A program made the translations under genes and the position numbers. From assembly GCF_001813675.1 (NCBI RefSeq), contig NZ_KV813661.1, positions 23,801-87,800 on the forward strand: DNA of 64,000 nt, read 5' to 3'. The stretch comes from Streptococcus sp. HMSC078D09 (lineage in GTDB: Bacteria > Bacillota > Bacilli > Lactobacillales > Streptococcaceae). This document shows positions 44,646-52,503 of this stretch, one piece after another (the stretch's first letter is position 1; every line of letters starts with the position of its first letter). The notes beneath the pieces were generated by a model. The model saw only the letters and a list, made by a program, of their open reading frames with translations. It ran no database searches and had not been told where the DNA came from.

Positions 44646-45647
44646 ATGTCAGCAAAAAGAGAATTAGTGTTAAAAGCTTTTAAGGGAGAAGCGGTTGATC
44701 GTGTGCCAGTTGGATTTTGGCACCATTTTACAACAGAAGAAGAATGGTTGAAAGGATTTTCTAATCCGGAAATTATTGAAAAAAACCTGAAGGGGCATCA
44801 AAACTTCCTTCACAAGGTCCAACCAGACTTTGTTAAACTTATGAGCGATGGTTACTTTGCTTATCCAAATCCAGCTATTCACAAGGGTCTTGAAAACATC
44901 TCTGACTTAGCAGGGATTGAACCCCTCGGAGCCGATCATCCATGGATCACAGAGCAGGTAGAGCTTGTAAAAAAAATTCGTGCCGGTTTTGAAGAGGACA
45001 TTGTAGCCATCTACAATATCTTTGCTCCGGTGACCTACTTCAAATGGTTGGTCGGAGAAGTGTCAGGTGGAGATGACTTGATCGCAAACTTTATCGATCA
45101 AGATGCAGCAACTCTTAAAAAAGTTTTGGATACCATTGGGCAAGATATCGCAATTTTGAGCCAACGAATTATTAAAGAAGCTGGAGCAGACGGGATCTAC
45201 CTCAGTGTTCAAAGCATCCAAGATGCGCGTGTCAGTCAGGAAGTTTACAAACAAGTCATCGCACCGAGTGAACTCCATGTCTTAGAAGCAGCCAATGAAG
45301 CAGGTGGGGTAAATATCCTTCATATCTGTGGCTACGAAGGGGCTCGCAATGATATCCATCTCTTCACAGACTACCCAGCTCAAGTCATTAACTGGGCAGT
45401 TGGACCAGAAGGAATCAGCCTAGCAGAAGGACGCGAAATCTTCGGTGGACGTACGGTTCTTGGTGGCTTTGAAAATGGCAAAAATGGTCTTCTCTATACA
45501 GGAGACAAGGCTGCGATTCAAGCAGAAACCAAACGTATCATCGCAGAAACCGGAACGACAGGCTTGGTCATCGGTGCCGATTGTACCATTCCAAGTGATA
45601 TTGATGAAGAGCGAATCGAATGGGTTCGTGAAGCTGCAGCAGAATAA
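44646..45647 (+). CDS. URO-D/MtaA-family zinc methyltransferase-like protein, copy 2
   Basis: A 333-aa paralog of the gene at 43327 with the same length and the same zinc residues at the same numbers (His226, Cys228, Cys313). Blocks such as NEAGG-NILHICG and DYPAQVINW are identical, while many surface residues differ, so the copies are old enough to have diverged in substrate. The upstream region has the 12-nt motif ATATATTAGTCA (44577-44588), also present before copy 1 (43225-43236). The importer genes follow 28 bp downstream. Confidence 0.85.
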   Translation: MSAKRELVLKAFKGEAVDRVPVGFWHHFTTEEEWLKGFSNPEIIEKNLKGHQNFLHKVQPDFVKLMSDGYFAYPNPAIHKGLENISDLAGIEPLGADHPWITEQVELVKKIRAGFEEDIVAIYNIFAPVTYFKWLVGEVSGGDDLIANFIDQDAATLKKVLDTIGQDIAILSQRIIKEAGADGIYLSVQSIQDARVSQEVYKQVIAPSELHVLEAANEAGGVNILHICGYEGARNDIHLFTDYPAQVINWAVGPEGISLAEGREIFGGRTVLGGFENGKNGLLYTGDKAAIQAETKRIIAETGTTGLVIGADCTIPSDIDEERIEWVREAAAE

Positions 45648-45675
45648 GAAAAAATAGAATCAGGGAGAACAGAGT

Positions 45676-46554
45676 ATGAGTAAAAAAACATGGATTATCG
45701 GTGGGGTGGCCGTTCTTGCCATTGCAGGTGCAACCATTCTTGGACGGAGCTTGAACCATGCAAACGACAGCAAAGGCTCAACAGGATCGAACAAGGTAAC
45801 AACCTTGAAAGTAGCCCACACGCAAAACTATGTACCGTATGATTTCGTTGATGAAAAAGGAGAATCAGATGGCTATGAAGTAGCCGTTCTCAAAGCCATT
45901 GACGAAAAACTACCAGACTACAAGTTTGAGTACACTGGAACAAGTGATGACGATCTCTTGATCGGTCTAGAATCTGGTAAATACGATATCGGAACCAAAG
46001 GAGCTTGGTATACCGAAGAACGTGCCAAGAAATTCATCATTCCAAAAGAACCAATCGGAGCAAGTATCATCGGATTTACCGTTCGGAAAGAAGATGCGAA
46101 AAAATACAAGAACATCGATGACTTTGCGAAAGAAAAAGGAAAATTGGTTCCAATTTCACCACAAAATGCGCAGTGGAATGTTATTAAAGAATACAATGAA
46201 AAGCATAAGGACCAACAAATCGAATTAACAGCTGCGGAATCTTTCAAAGTCGCAGATGCTTATGCTTGGGTTCTTGAAGGACGTTACGATGCCTTCTTTG
46301 ACATCAAACTTTCCTTTGAAAAAGCTGTCACAGATAAAGATGGTTCTTACCACCAATATGCGGACAAACTGAGCTGGTTTGCCTACAAAGGAATTCCAAC
46401 TTACCCATTGATCCATAAGGATAAGAAAAACGAAAAATTTGCGGAAGAATACAGCAAGGCCATCAAAGAATTAGAAAAAGATGGCACACTTGCTAAATTG
46501 TCGAAAAAATATTTCGGTGAAGATGTCTTCAGTTATGTAGATAAAGAGAAATAA
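45676..46554 (+). CDS. Amino-acid ABC transporter substrate-binding protein, membrane-anchored
   Basis: A 292-aa SBP family 3 protein. The N-terminal helix (WIIGGVAVLAIAGATILG) lacks a lipobox cysteine, so the protein is probably held by an uncleaved helix instead of a lipid, unlike most streptococcal binding proteins. The binding domain starts VTTLKVAHTQNYVPYDFVDEKG. Ligand specificity (polar amino acid, perhaps sulfur-containing) is inferred from neighbours. It is in one operon with two permeases and an ATPase. Confidence 0.88.
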   Translation: MSKKTWIIGGVAVLAIAGATILGRSLNHANDSKGSTGSNKVTTLKVAHTQNYVPYDFVDEKGESDGYEVAVLKAIDEKLPDYKFEYTGTSDDDLLIGLESGKYDIGTKGAWYTEERAKKFIIPKEPIGASIIGFTVRKEDAKKYKNIDDFAKEKGKLVPISPQNAQWNVIKEYNEKHKDQQIELTAAESFKVADAYAWVLEGRYDAFFDIKLSFEKAVTDKDGSYHQYADKLSWFAYKGIPTYPLIHKDKKNEKFAEEYSKAIKELEKDGTLAKLSKKYFGEDVFSYVDKEK

Positions 46555-46620
46555 GATGAAACTGGGTGCGCATAGCCCCAGCTTCCTTATTTCTATACGG
46601 ATACAGAAAGGAAAAGAAAC

Positions 46621-47313
46621 ATGGTCTCATACGACATTTCCAAGGTCTGGTCATTTCTTCCAACCTTGGTCCAAGCTCTACCAGCGACCCTAGCTTTGAT
46701 GGTTTTAACGACGGTTCTCGGTTCTGCATTTGGCTTGGTTTTGACCTGGGCACAAGTATCAGAAGATAAGGTAGGAGCAGGTCTGGCAAAAGGTTATGTC
46801 TTTACCTTGCGTTGTACCCCTCCGATTGTCTTGCTCTTTTTGGTCTTTTATGGACTTCCCCAATTTTTGAACTGGTGGTTGGGCATTGACATTGACCACT
46901 GGTCCAAGTTTGTCTTTGTCCTTGTGGCCATGTTTCTTCTCTTTGCCGCTATGATCTCTGAGGTTTTCAAGGCAGCCTATTTGGCCATTCCAAAAGGTCA
47001 GATGGAAGCGGGCTTGAGTATCGGCTTGACGCCGGCTCAAACCATTTGGCGGATTGTCCTTCCCCAAGCCTTTCGTGTGGCTCTTCCAAATATGACGACT
47101 GCCATCTTAAACCTCATGCGCGACGCCGCTTTGGCTTATACCATTGGCTTTATCGATATCATGGGAGCAGGAAATAACTTGATCAGCCGCAATCTTGGGA
47201 ATTATTCCCTCGAGACCTATACAGCTGTAGCAGTGATCTACTGGGGAATTGCCCTTGTCATCTCCCTCTCAGCTCAACTCCTTGAGAAACGACTCAGTGT
47301 AACAGAAAGGTAG
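46621..47313 (+). CDS. Amino-acid ABC transporter permease 1
   Basis: A 230-aa HisM/GlnP-type permease with about five helices; the coupling loop EAGLSIGLTPAQTIWRIVLPQAFRVALPN is intact. It follows the binding-protein gene and lies 3 bp before the second permease, so the two form a heterodimer. RBS GGAAAAGAAAC. Confidence 0.92.
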   Translation: MVSYDISKVWSFLPTLVQALPATLALMVLTTVLGSAFGLVLTWAQVSEDKVGAGLAKGYVFTLRCTPPIVLLFLVFYGLPQFLNWWLGIDIDHWSKFVFVLVAMFLLFAAMISEVFKAAYLAIPKGQMEAGLSIGLTPAQTIWRIVLPQAFRVALPNMTTAILNLMRDAALAYTIGFIDIMGAGNNLISRNLGNYSLETYTAVAVIYWGIALVISLSAQLLEKRLSVTER

Positions 47314-47316
47314 CTT

Positions 47317-48003
47317 ATGGATTTCAATTTTATTAGTAAAACATTTCTAGCCACCTTGGGTGGTGTTCCAGTGACCCTTCTGATCATGGTCGTATCGATC
47401 CTCTTGAGTTTTTTTCCAGCTCTCTTTTTGGCACTCGGTCAGATTTATAAGGTCAAAGGGGTTCGCAGTTTCTCAGTGATTTACTTAGCCTTTATCCGCG
47501 CGACGCCTCCGATTCTCTTGATTCTCTTCTTTTATAGTCTCTTTCCCAGCCTCTTAAATAGCTTTTTTAAGAGCATGGGCAGTCACTTTAATGTCTTTGA
47601 GATCAATCCCATTTACTATGCCTTTATCATCTTTAGCTTGATGACAACAGGGAGTCTGGCTGAAATTCTACGCTCAGCCATCCTGACCGTGGATAAGGGT
47701 CAGCTAGAAGCAGCGCAAGCCATTGGTTTGACCAATCGCCAAGCCTATATCCGCATTGTTTTTCCACAAGCCCTGCGTTCAGCCCTTCCAAATTTGTGTA
47801 ACCTGGTCATCAACTTGGTCAAAGGAACTTCCCTTGTCTTTGTCATGACCATCAAGGATATCACCGCCATCGCCAAGGTCGAAGCCTCCTATGGTTATCA
47901 ATATTTTGAATCCTATCTCGTGATTTTTATTCTTTATATTGTCATTTGTGGGGTGATTCAGTGGGGATTCAATCGCTTAGAAAAACGCTTGACACTCGCA
48001 TAG
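47317..48003 (+). CDS. Amino-acid ABC transporter permease 2
   Basis: A 228-aa permease of the same family, with the coupling loop [29 protein letters not shown] and about five helices. It pairs with the gene before it. The start follows GAAAGGTAGCTT of the preceding stop region. Confidence 0.92.
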   Translation: MDFNFISKTFLATLGGVPVTLLIMVVSILLSFFPALFLALGQIYKVKGVRSFSVIYLAFIRATPPILLILFFYSLFPSLLNSFFKSMGSHFNVFEINPIYYAFIIFSLMTTGSLAEILRSAILTVDKGQLEAAQAIGLTNRQAYIRIVFPQALRSALPNLCNLVINLVKGTSLVFVMTIKDITAIAKVEASYGYQYFESYLVIFILYIVICGVIQWGFNRLEKRLTLA

Positions 48004-48022
48004 AAGAAGGAGAAATAAGAAG

Positions 48023-48787
48023 ATGTTAGAAGTAGAACACGTATCGAAAAAATTTAAGGACCACCAAGTCCTAGTAGATGTTAATCTCAAGGTCAACCAA
48101 GGGGATGTCGTCGTTATTTTGGGTCCTTCTGGATCAGGAAAAACAACCTTCCTTCGCTGTCTCAACCACTTGGAAAAGGCGGATACAGGTCACTTAACCC
48201 TAGGTGGAAAAGCATATGACCTCTCCAAACTCAGCAAAAAAGAGATTCTAGAAATCCGCCAAAAGACAGCCTTTGTCTTCCAGCATTACAATCTCTTTGC
48301 CAACAAAACAGCGCTTGAAAATATCTTAGAAGGCCTGGTTGTAGCCCGTAAGATTCCAAAAGAAGAGGCTATCCAACGGGCAGAATCAGCCCTTGAAAAA
48401 GTTGGTCTCCTCGCATATAAGGATTACTATCCTTCTCAATTGTCAGGTGGCCAGCAGCAACGGATCGGAATCGCGCGTGCCATCGCAGTGAAACCAGACG
48501 TGATCTTGCTGGACGAGCCGACTTCAGCGCTAGACCCAGAGTTGGTCGGTGATGTCTTAGATGTTATGAAGCAATTGGCTCAAGAAGGAGTGACCATGGT
48601 TGTCGTAACCCATGAGATGGGCTTTGCGCGTGATGTGGCTAACCACGTTATCTTTATGGATGGCGGACACATCATCGAAGAAAACGAACCCCATGAATTC
48701 TTCAACAGTCCAAAAGAAGAACGAACCAAACAATTCCTTTCACGGATTTTATCCGATGCCACTTATAGCGTCGAATACATGATTTAA
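48023..48787 (+). CDS. Amino-acid ABC transporter ATP-binding protein
   Basis: A 254-aa GlnQ/TcyN-type ATPase: Walker [10 protein letters not shown], signature LSGGQQQR, Walker [14 protein letters not shown], switch [16 protein letters not shown]. It is the last gene of the operon, ended by a terminator at 48794-48819. A complete importer is therefore encoded at this locus. Confidence 0.95.
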   Translation: MLEVEHVSKKFKDHQVLVDVNLKVNQGDVVVILGPSGSGKTTFLRCLNHLEKADTGHLTLGGKAYDLSKLSKKEILEIRQKTAFVFQHYNLFANKTALENILEGLVVARKIPKEEAIQRAESALEKVGLLAYKDYYPSQLSGGQQQRIGIARAIAVKPDVILLDEPTSALDPELVGDVLDVMKQLAQEGVTMVVVTHEMGFARDVANHVIFMDGGHIIEENEPHEFFNSPKEERTKQFLSRILSDATYSVEYMI

Positions 48788-48793
48788 CAAGAG

Positions 48794-48819
48794 ACACACC
48801 CAGTAAGGGTGTGTTTTTT
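48794..48819 (+). terminator. Terminator of the importer operon
   Basis: ACACACCC pairs with GGGTGTGT over 5 nt, followed by six T. Confidence 0.85.
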
Positions 48820-48895
48820 GGATTCTGGAAAAAATTTTTAAAAATTGGGTCATTTTTTAAAAATCATTACGAATAATATAAGTGAGAGGGAACAT

Positions 48896-49294
48896 ATGAC
48901 TGATAAAAAACAACGATTAATGCTACTATTTTTACTGACTTTGTTTCTAGGAGGTTGCAGTCTATTTACGGATAAAGCTGCTGAGAGAATGGAAATGATT
49001 CAGATCGCAGAAAGCACGAAAATGGAGCGAGCGATAAAACACTTGTTAATCAGTATCGATCCGAAAGCTTTCACTTCAGAAGGGGTCATTCACTCCTATA
49101 CCCTGATAAAAGGTGAATTGGAATACAATCCAATGGGAGGGATGAATGTCTATCTCGTTATCAATGGCGATAAAAAGTTAACGATCGATACGACTGTTCA
49201 AATGGAAGATTCAGGACAGTTCGAAACAGGTAGTTACGGTATTTCAGCAAAATTAAGTGATCTGTTAAGTAAAGCAGAAGAGACTGGGAAATAA
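48896..49294 (+). CDS. DUF1310 lipoprotein, copy 1; candidate immunity protein
   Basis: A 132-aa lipoprotein with lipobox LGGC at about residue 21, then an extracellular domain with EMIQIAESTKMERAI and NPMGG, marks of the DUF1310 family. No enzymatic motif. It is preceded by GAGAGGGAACAT. It stands in front of a second copy and of a lipase with type VII toxin features, so a role as surface immunity protein is plausible but inferred. Confidence 0.8.
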   Translation: MTDKKQRLMLLFLLTLFLGGCSLFTDKAAERMEMIQIAESTKMERAIKHLLISIDPKAFTSEGVIHSYTLIKGELEYNPMGGMNVYLVINGDKKLTIDTTVQMEDSGQFETGSYGISAKLSDLLSKAEETGK

Positions 49295-49480
49295 ACTCAT
49301 TTAGATAAATACCCCTAATATAGGAAAATAGAAATATTTCTGGATCAAAGCTGGTATGTTACATTAATAGCTAGTGCTTGTAACGATTTGGCAACATTTT
49401 TTAACAAAAGTAACATTTCAGGTATGAATAGAATTTTGTATAATAAATTCTAAGAAACCTGAAGAAAGAATGGGAAGAAG

Positions 49481-49867
49481 ATGAAAAAAAGTAAATTTAT
49501 TGTGTTGATAATGGTAGTATTTAGCCTGAGCTTAGGAGGCTGTAGCTTTTTTAATGGACAATCTGCCAAAAAACAAGAAATGATTCAAATCGCAGAGAGT
49601 CAAAAGATGAAGGTAGCGATTGAAAATATGTTGAAAAAATTAGACCCTAAAGCTCTTACTCCAGAAGGAAAAATAAAATCATATAAAATCTCTAAAGATG
49701 ATTTAGATTATAATCCGATGGGAGGGCTTATGATCAAAATCATTATCAATGACAATGAAAATTTATTGTTAAGTACAACTATACAAGAAGATTCGGTTAC
49801 TGGTAAGTATGAAGAGACATACTACGGTAAAACAAAGGAATTGAACGACCTTCTGAAGGGAAATTGA
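49481..49867 (+). CDS. DUF1310 lipoprotein, copy 2; candidate immunity protein
   Basis: A 128-aa paralog of 48896-49294: lipobox LGGC, then KQEMIQIAESQKMKVAIENMLKKLD and NPMGGLMIKI. The stop TGA is only 1 nt before the start of the lipase gene, so the two are surely cotranscribed and probably coupled. This tight linkage fits an immunity gene for the toxin that follows; the first copy is 186 bp further away and may protect against other variants. Confidence 0.82.
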   Translation: MKKSKFIVLIMVVFSLSLGGCSFFNGQSAKKQEMIQIAESQKMKVAIENMLKKLDPKALTPEGKIKSYKISKDDLDYNPMGGLMIKIIINDNENLLLSTTIQEDSVTGKYEETYYGKTKELNDLLKGN

Positions 49868-49868
49868 A

Positions 49869-51470
49869 ATGGCTGAAAATTTAAATTTTAATGATCAACA
49901 AAATGTTAAAGCTGCCCTACTTGAGTATGAAAAGGATATAAAAGTTGGACGGGAATTCGATATTGGTCCCAAGAATGAAGAGTACATTGGTCACGTTTCT
50001 CATATATATGACAGTACCAATGGAAATGAAGAACAAGTTTTTGTATTAACAAATAATGGTATGGGAATTAATGAAGATCCAGTCCCCTATACTGCTTCTG
50101 ATGAAGCGCGTGCCCAAATCCATGACGTGACTGTCTTGATGAAGGGATCTGAAACTGAAATAAGTACACAAAAATTACTCCATGATACATATACGGATTG
50201 GGTAAAGACAGATTTGCCAGCAGCTTCCAATATTTTGAACCCTGGTGGTGCGAGCGAGTATGCAACAGAATATGCGAAGAATTATGCGCGAGATAAGGCT
50301 AAGGATAGTTTTAATAATTTTGTAGAAGCTTTTGAAGATGCGATTATTCCTACTTCTGTTAATCTTCCGCCGGAGGCCACGCCCTTAGGTAGGTTTATGA
50401 AAAAAGCGCTGGACAATCCTGTCAGCAATTTCGTACAGGAAAAAGCATCAGATGTGGTCGGCTTTTTTGCAGAAAGAACTGCCGAAGAACAGGTTAAATT
50501 TCCTGCTTTAGTGGGAGCTGCTTTTTTAAAAAAATACAATGACGAAAACGGGACTTTCCCACCTCCGCAATTTAAAGATGCTGCAGCTCATTTGAAAGAG
50601 GTGATCCGAAAATACCCCAATGCCAAGATCGATCTATACGGTCACTCTCTGGGGTCTATGAATATTCAGTATGCGCTTGCCTGCTTGACGGAAGAAGAAG
50701 CGTCTCATATTGGGACTGTCCATCTATACAATGGTCCTAATGCCTATTCCATCTTAACACCCGAGCAAAAAGCGCGTATAGATTCGCTGAAGTACAAAAT
50801 CTACAACCACATTGACCATAAAGATTTGGTTAGCTTGGGTTATCAGGATTCTGGAAGCAAGGAATCCAGTGGGATTGTTAAGCACCTCAAAACGAAGAAT
50901 CTGAAAGATATAGGCCGACAGCATATGATGCATGGTTATATCTATGATAAGAATGGAAATTTGGTTCTTGAAAAGGGAACGGAAGCCATCACTCGGAAGG
51001 AAATCATTGAAGAGCGGATGAAGGTTTACTATCGCCTAAAGGATAAATTGCAAAAAACAGGTGGTGGACTGAGCTCGAGTGAACGGATTTATCTTGATGC
51101 TTTGCAGGCGCGCTTGGCTTCTGATGAGCTGATTCGAGTAGTGGATGAAGGGCTGGAGCAAGCTCAGAAATCTAAGGCACAACTGGATACAGATTTAGAA
51201 GCTTTGGAGAAAGTATTACAGACCGTTCCGAAAGGATTCATTCTCAGCCTTGATGAAGTAGAAGAGGCCTATGCACAGGCTGGTGCGACAAGGCAAACAG
51301 TTGTCACTGAAGTAAGAGAAAGGTTCGACAATCGTTTGGCTGCATATCAGTCCTTATCGAATGAATTCCATGCTTTAAACGAGCAAGTGAATGCAGGAAT
51401 TGAACTCTTAAAAACAAAAGATCAAGAAATAGCAGGAGAAATGAACCAGTGGGAACAACTAGCTTATTAA
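49869..51470 (+). CDS. Lipase-domain protein with helical C-terminus; TslA-like type VII toxin candidate
   Basis: A 533-aa protein without signal peptide. Residues about 55-360 form an alpha/beta-hydrolase: GHSLG with Ser260, an acidic candidate at Asp316 or Asp319 (NHIDHKDLVS) and His candidates at 352/355 (QHMMHGY). Residues 370-533 are almost entirely helical and coiled-coil-like with repeated acidic-basic heptads, similar to an LXG-type export domain but placed at the C-terminus. This reversed order (enzyme first, targeting last) matches the S. aureus TslA lipase toxin. The two genes after it encode small helical proteins, and esxA/esaA lie 10 kb downstream. Export and toxicity are inferred. 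Confidence 0.75.
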   Translation: MAENLNFNDQQNVKAALLEYEKDIKVGREFDIGPKNEEYIGHVSHIYDSTNGNEEQVFVLTNNGMGINEDPVPYTASDEARAQIHDVTVLMKGSETEISTQKLLHDTYTDWVKTDLPAASNILNPGGASEYATEYAKNYARDKAKDSFNNFVEAFEDAIIPTSVNLPPEATPLGRFMKKALDNPVSNFVQEKASDVVGFFAERTAEEQVKFPALVGAAFLKKYNDENGTFPPPQFKDAAAHLKEVIRKYPNAKIDLYGHSLGSMNIQYALACLTEEEASHIGTVHLYNGPNAYSILTPEQKARIDSLKYKIYNHIDHKDLVSLGYQDSGSKESSGIVKHLKTKNLKDIGRQHMMHGYIYDKNGNLVLEKGTEAITRKEIIEERMKVYYRLKDKLQKTGGGLSSSERIYLDALQARLASDELIRVVDEGLEQAQKSKAQLDTDLEALEKVLQTVPKGFILSLDEVEEAYAQAGATRQTVVTEVRERFDNRLAAYQSLSNEFHALNEQVNAGIELLKTKDQEIAGEMNQWEQLAY

Positions 51471-51829
51471 TTTCATCTACTCTTTCGAAAAAGGAAAAGA
51501 AACTAGATCACTTGGAAAGAGAGTTCCAAAAAGCGCGCTTGGAGCTAGATGAAAAGCGTTGCCTAGTGGAAAGAAAACAGCAGCTCTTCACCCAGATGCT
51601 GGAAGAAGAGTATGCGATGGCTGCTTCCTTTTTACAAAAGCAGGAGGTTGATGTCAGTTGTGGATGGGAGTCCCTCCATCGCTGTATCGAAGAGTATGAT
51701 CTCGAAGCTAGAGAAGCTGCACAAGTAGCTTTAAAACAGATCGAAATCGAGGAAGAGAATTTATGGCAATCCTACCGGAAAGATAGACGCCAACTGGAAG
51801 AGGAGTTTGCACAAGATAAAGTTTCATAG
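51449..51829 (+). CDS. Small coiled-coil protein, candidate type VII toxin partner 1
   Basis: A 126-aa, highly charged helical protein (KKEKKLDHLEREFQKARLELDEKR and further heptads) with two or three cysteines and no signal peptide. It overlaps the lipase stop by 22 bp and starts with GTG behind GGAG. In position and shape it resembles the small helical chaperone/adaptor proteins (Lap or TlaA type) that bind type VII toxin targeting domains; this is an analogy from context. Confidence 0.65.
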   Translation: MGTTSLLISSTLSKKEKKLDHLEREFQKARLELDEKRCLVERKQQLFTQMLEEEYAMAASFLQKQEVDVSCGWESLHRCIEEYDLEAREAAQVALKQIEIEEENLWQSYRKDRRQLEEEFAQDKVS

Positions 51830-51847
51830 TATAGAAGAGGAGGAAGT

Positions 51848-52147
51848 ATGGGTGATAGTCCAGTCAAAGATTTCTTTGATTTAGATATGAAAGATAAGAT
51901 GAGGATCATCGAAAGCCGAAAGAAACTTGAAAAAGATTTAATCCGGGTTGTCTATGCGCCCGTTTTATTGACCTGCAAGGCAGGAGTTGAGAAGCGTTAC
52001 AATGATGGCTTGACTGCGATTGCAACAGTAGCTGAAGAAGACGTCCAAGTGGTCGGAAAGCAACTAGACCAATCCATGGTAGGGCAATTTGCTAAAAATG
52101 TACAGACAGCTATTCAAGAAAAAGCTGGTAAATTTAAATCTATCTAG
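51848..52147 (+). CDS. Small helical protein, candidate type VII toxin partner 2
   Basis: A 99-aa helical protein with no signal peptide. It begins MGDSPVKDFFDLDMKDKMRI and ends KTAIQEKAGKFKSI-like, with a WXG100-like size but no WXG. It has a strong ribosome site (AGAGGAGGAAGT). It is the last gene of the unit before the terminator at 52173-52197. It may form a complex with the preceding protein and the lipase C-terminus. Confidence 0.62.
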   Translation: MGDSPVKDFFDLDMKDKMRIIESRKKLEKDLIRVVYAPVLLTCKAGVEKRYNDGLTAIATVAEEDVQVVGKQLDQSMVGQFAKNVQTAIQEKAGKFKSI

Positions 52148-52172
52148 CCAAGAACTTCTATTTAAATATGGA

Positions 52173-52197
52173 ATCTGGAGTGACTCCAGATTTTTTT
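52173..52197 (+). terminator. Terminator of the lipase-toxin cluster
   Basis: ATCTGGAGT pairs with ACTCCAGAT over 1 nt (probably a larger loop in practice), followed by seven T. Confidence 0.85.
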
Positions 52198-52227
52198 AAT
52201 AAATTTAAAAAATTATGTAAAAAAGTG

Positions 52228-52301
52228 TTGACAAAGAATTCAGTCTGCGTTATAATAATTCATGTAAACAAAAAGAGGTTGGAAAAACCTACTGGTTTAC
52301 A
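52228..52301 (+). promoter_or_regulatory. Full-consensus promoter and start-site hairpin of the clpL leader
   Basis: TTGACA (52228-52233), 17 bp, TATAAT (52251-52256): both hexamers are perfect. From the expected start site onward lies the hairpin TGTAAAC (52263-52269) with GTTTACA (52295-52301), with inner arms AGGTT and AACCT. It could be an operator or a 5' RNA structure. No CtsR or CIRCE operator was found, although clpL is usually stress-controlled. Confidence 0.8.
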
Positions 52302-52329
52302 AGATCAATAGTGGAAAGGAGATGGTGAT

Positions 52330-52386
52330 ATGCTATTTCCAGAATTAAGACAACTAATTGATAAAAGGAAAAATAGAAACTGTTAG
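52330..52386 (+). CDS. Possible 18-aa leader peptide upstream of clpL
   Basis: ATG to TAG encodes MLFPELRQLIDKRKNRNC, preceded by a good AAAGGAGATGG site 8 nt before the ATG. It is shorter than the usual annotation limit. Position in the clpL leader and the strong ribosome site suggest a translated upstream frame; whether it regulates clpL is unknown. Confidence 0.4.
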   Translation: MLFPELRQLIDKRKNRNC

Positions 52387-52408
52387 CCTGTAGGGCTATT
52401 ATTAAATA

Positions 52409-52488
52409 AATGAATTAAAATTATGTAAACAATCAAATAGCAGCCAATTGGTCTGCTAATTTTCAAGAATGAATTAAAATTATGTAAA
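52409..52488 (+). repeat. Twin 21-bp direct repeats in the clpL leader
   Basis: The same 21 bp (from AATGAATTAAAA to TTATGTAAA) occurs at 52409-52429 and 52468-52488, 59 bp apart. Between them is the hairpin AGCAG / CTGCT around CCAATTGG. Shorter ATGTAAA motifs also occur near 52213 and 52261. It could be a duplicated binding site. Confidence 0.65.
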
Positions 52489-52503
52489 TTAGAGGTATAC
52501 AAT

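Noticed and set aside
43327-45647. Heme biosynthesis UroD genes
   Set aside because: The zinc HxC...C set and the lack of neighbouring heme genes fit the methyltransferase branch instead.
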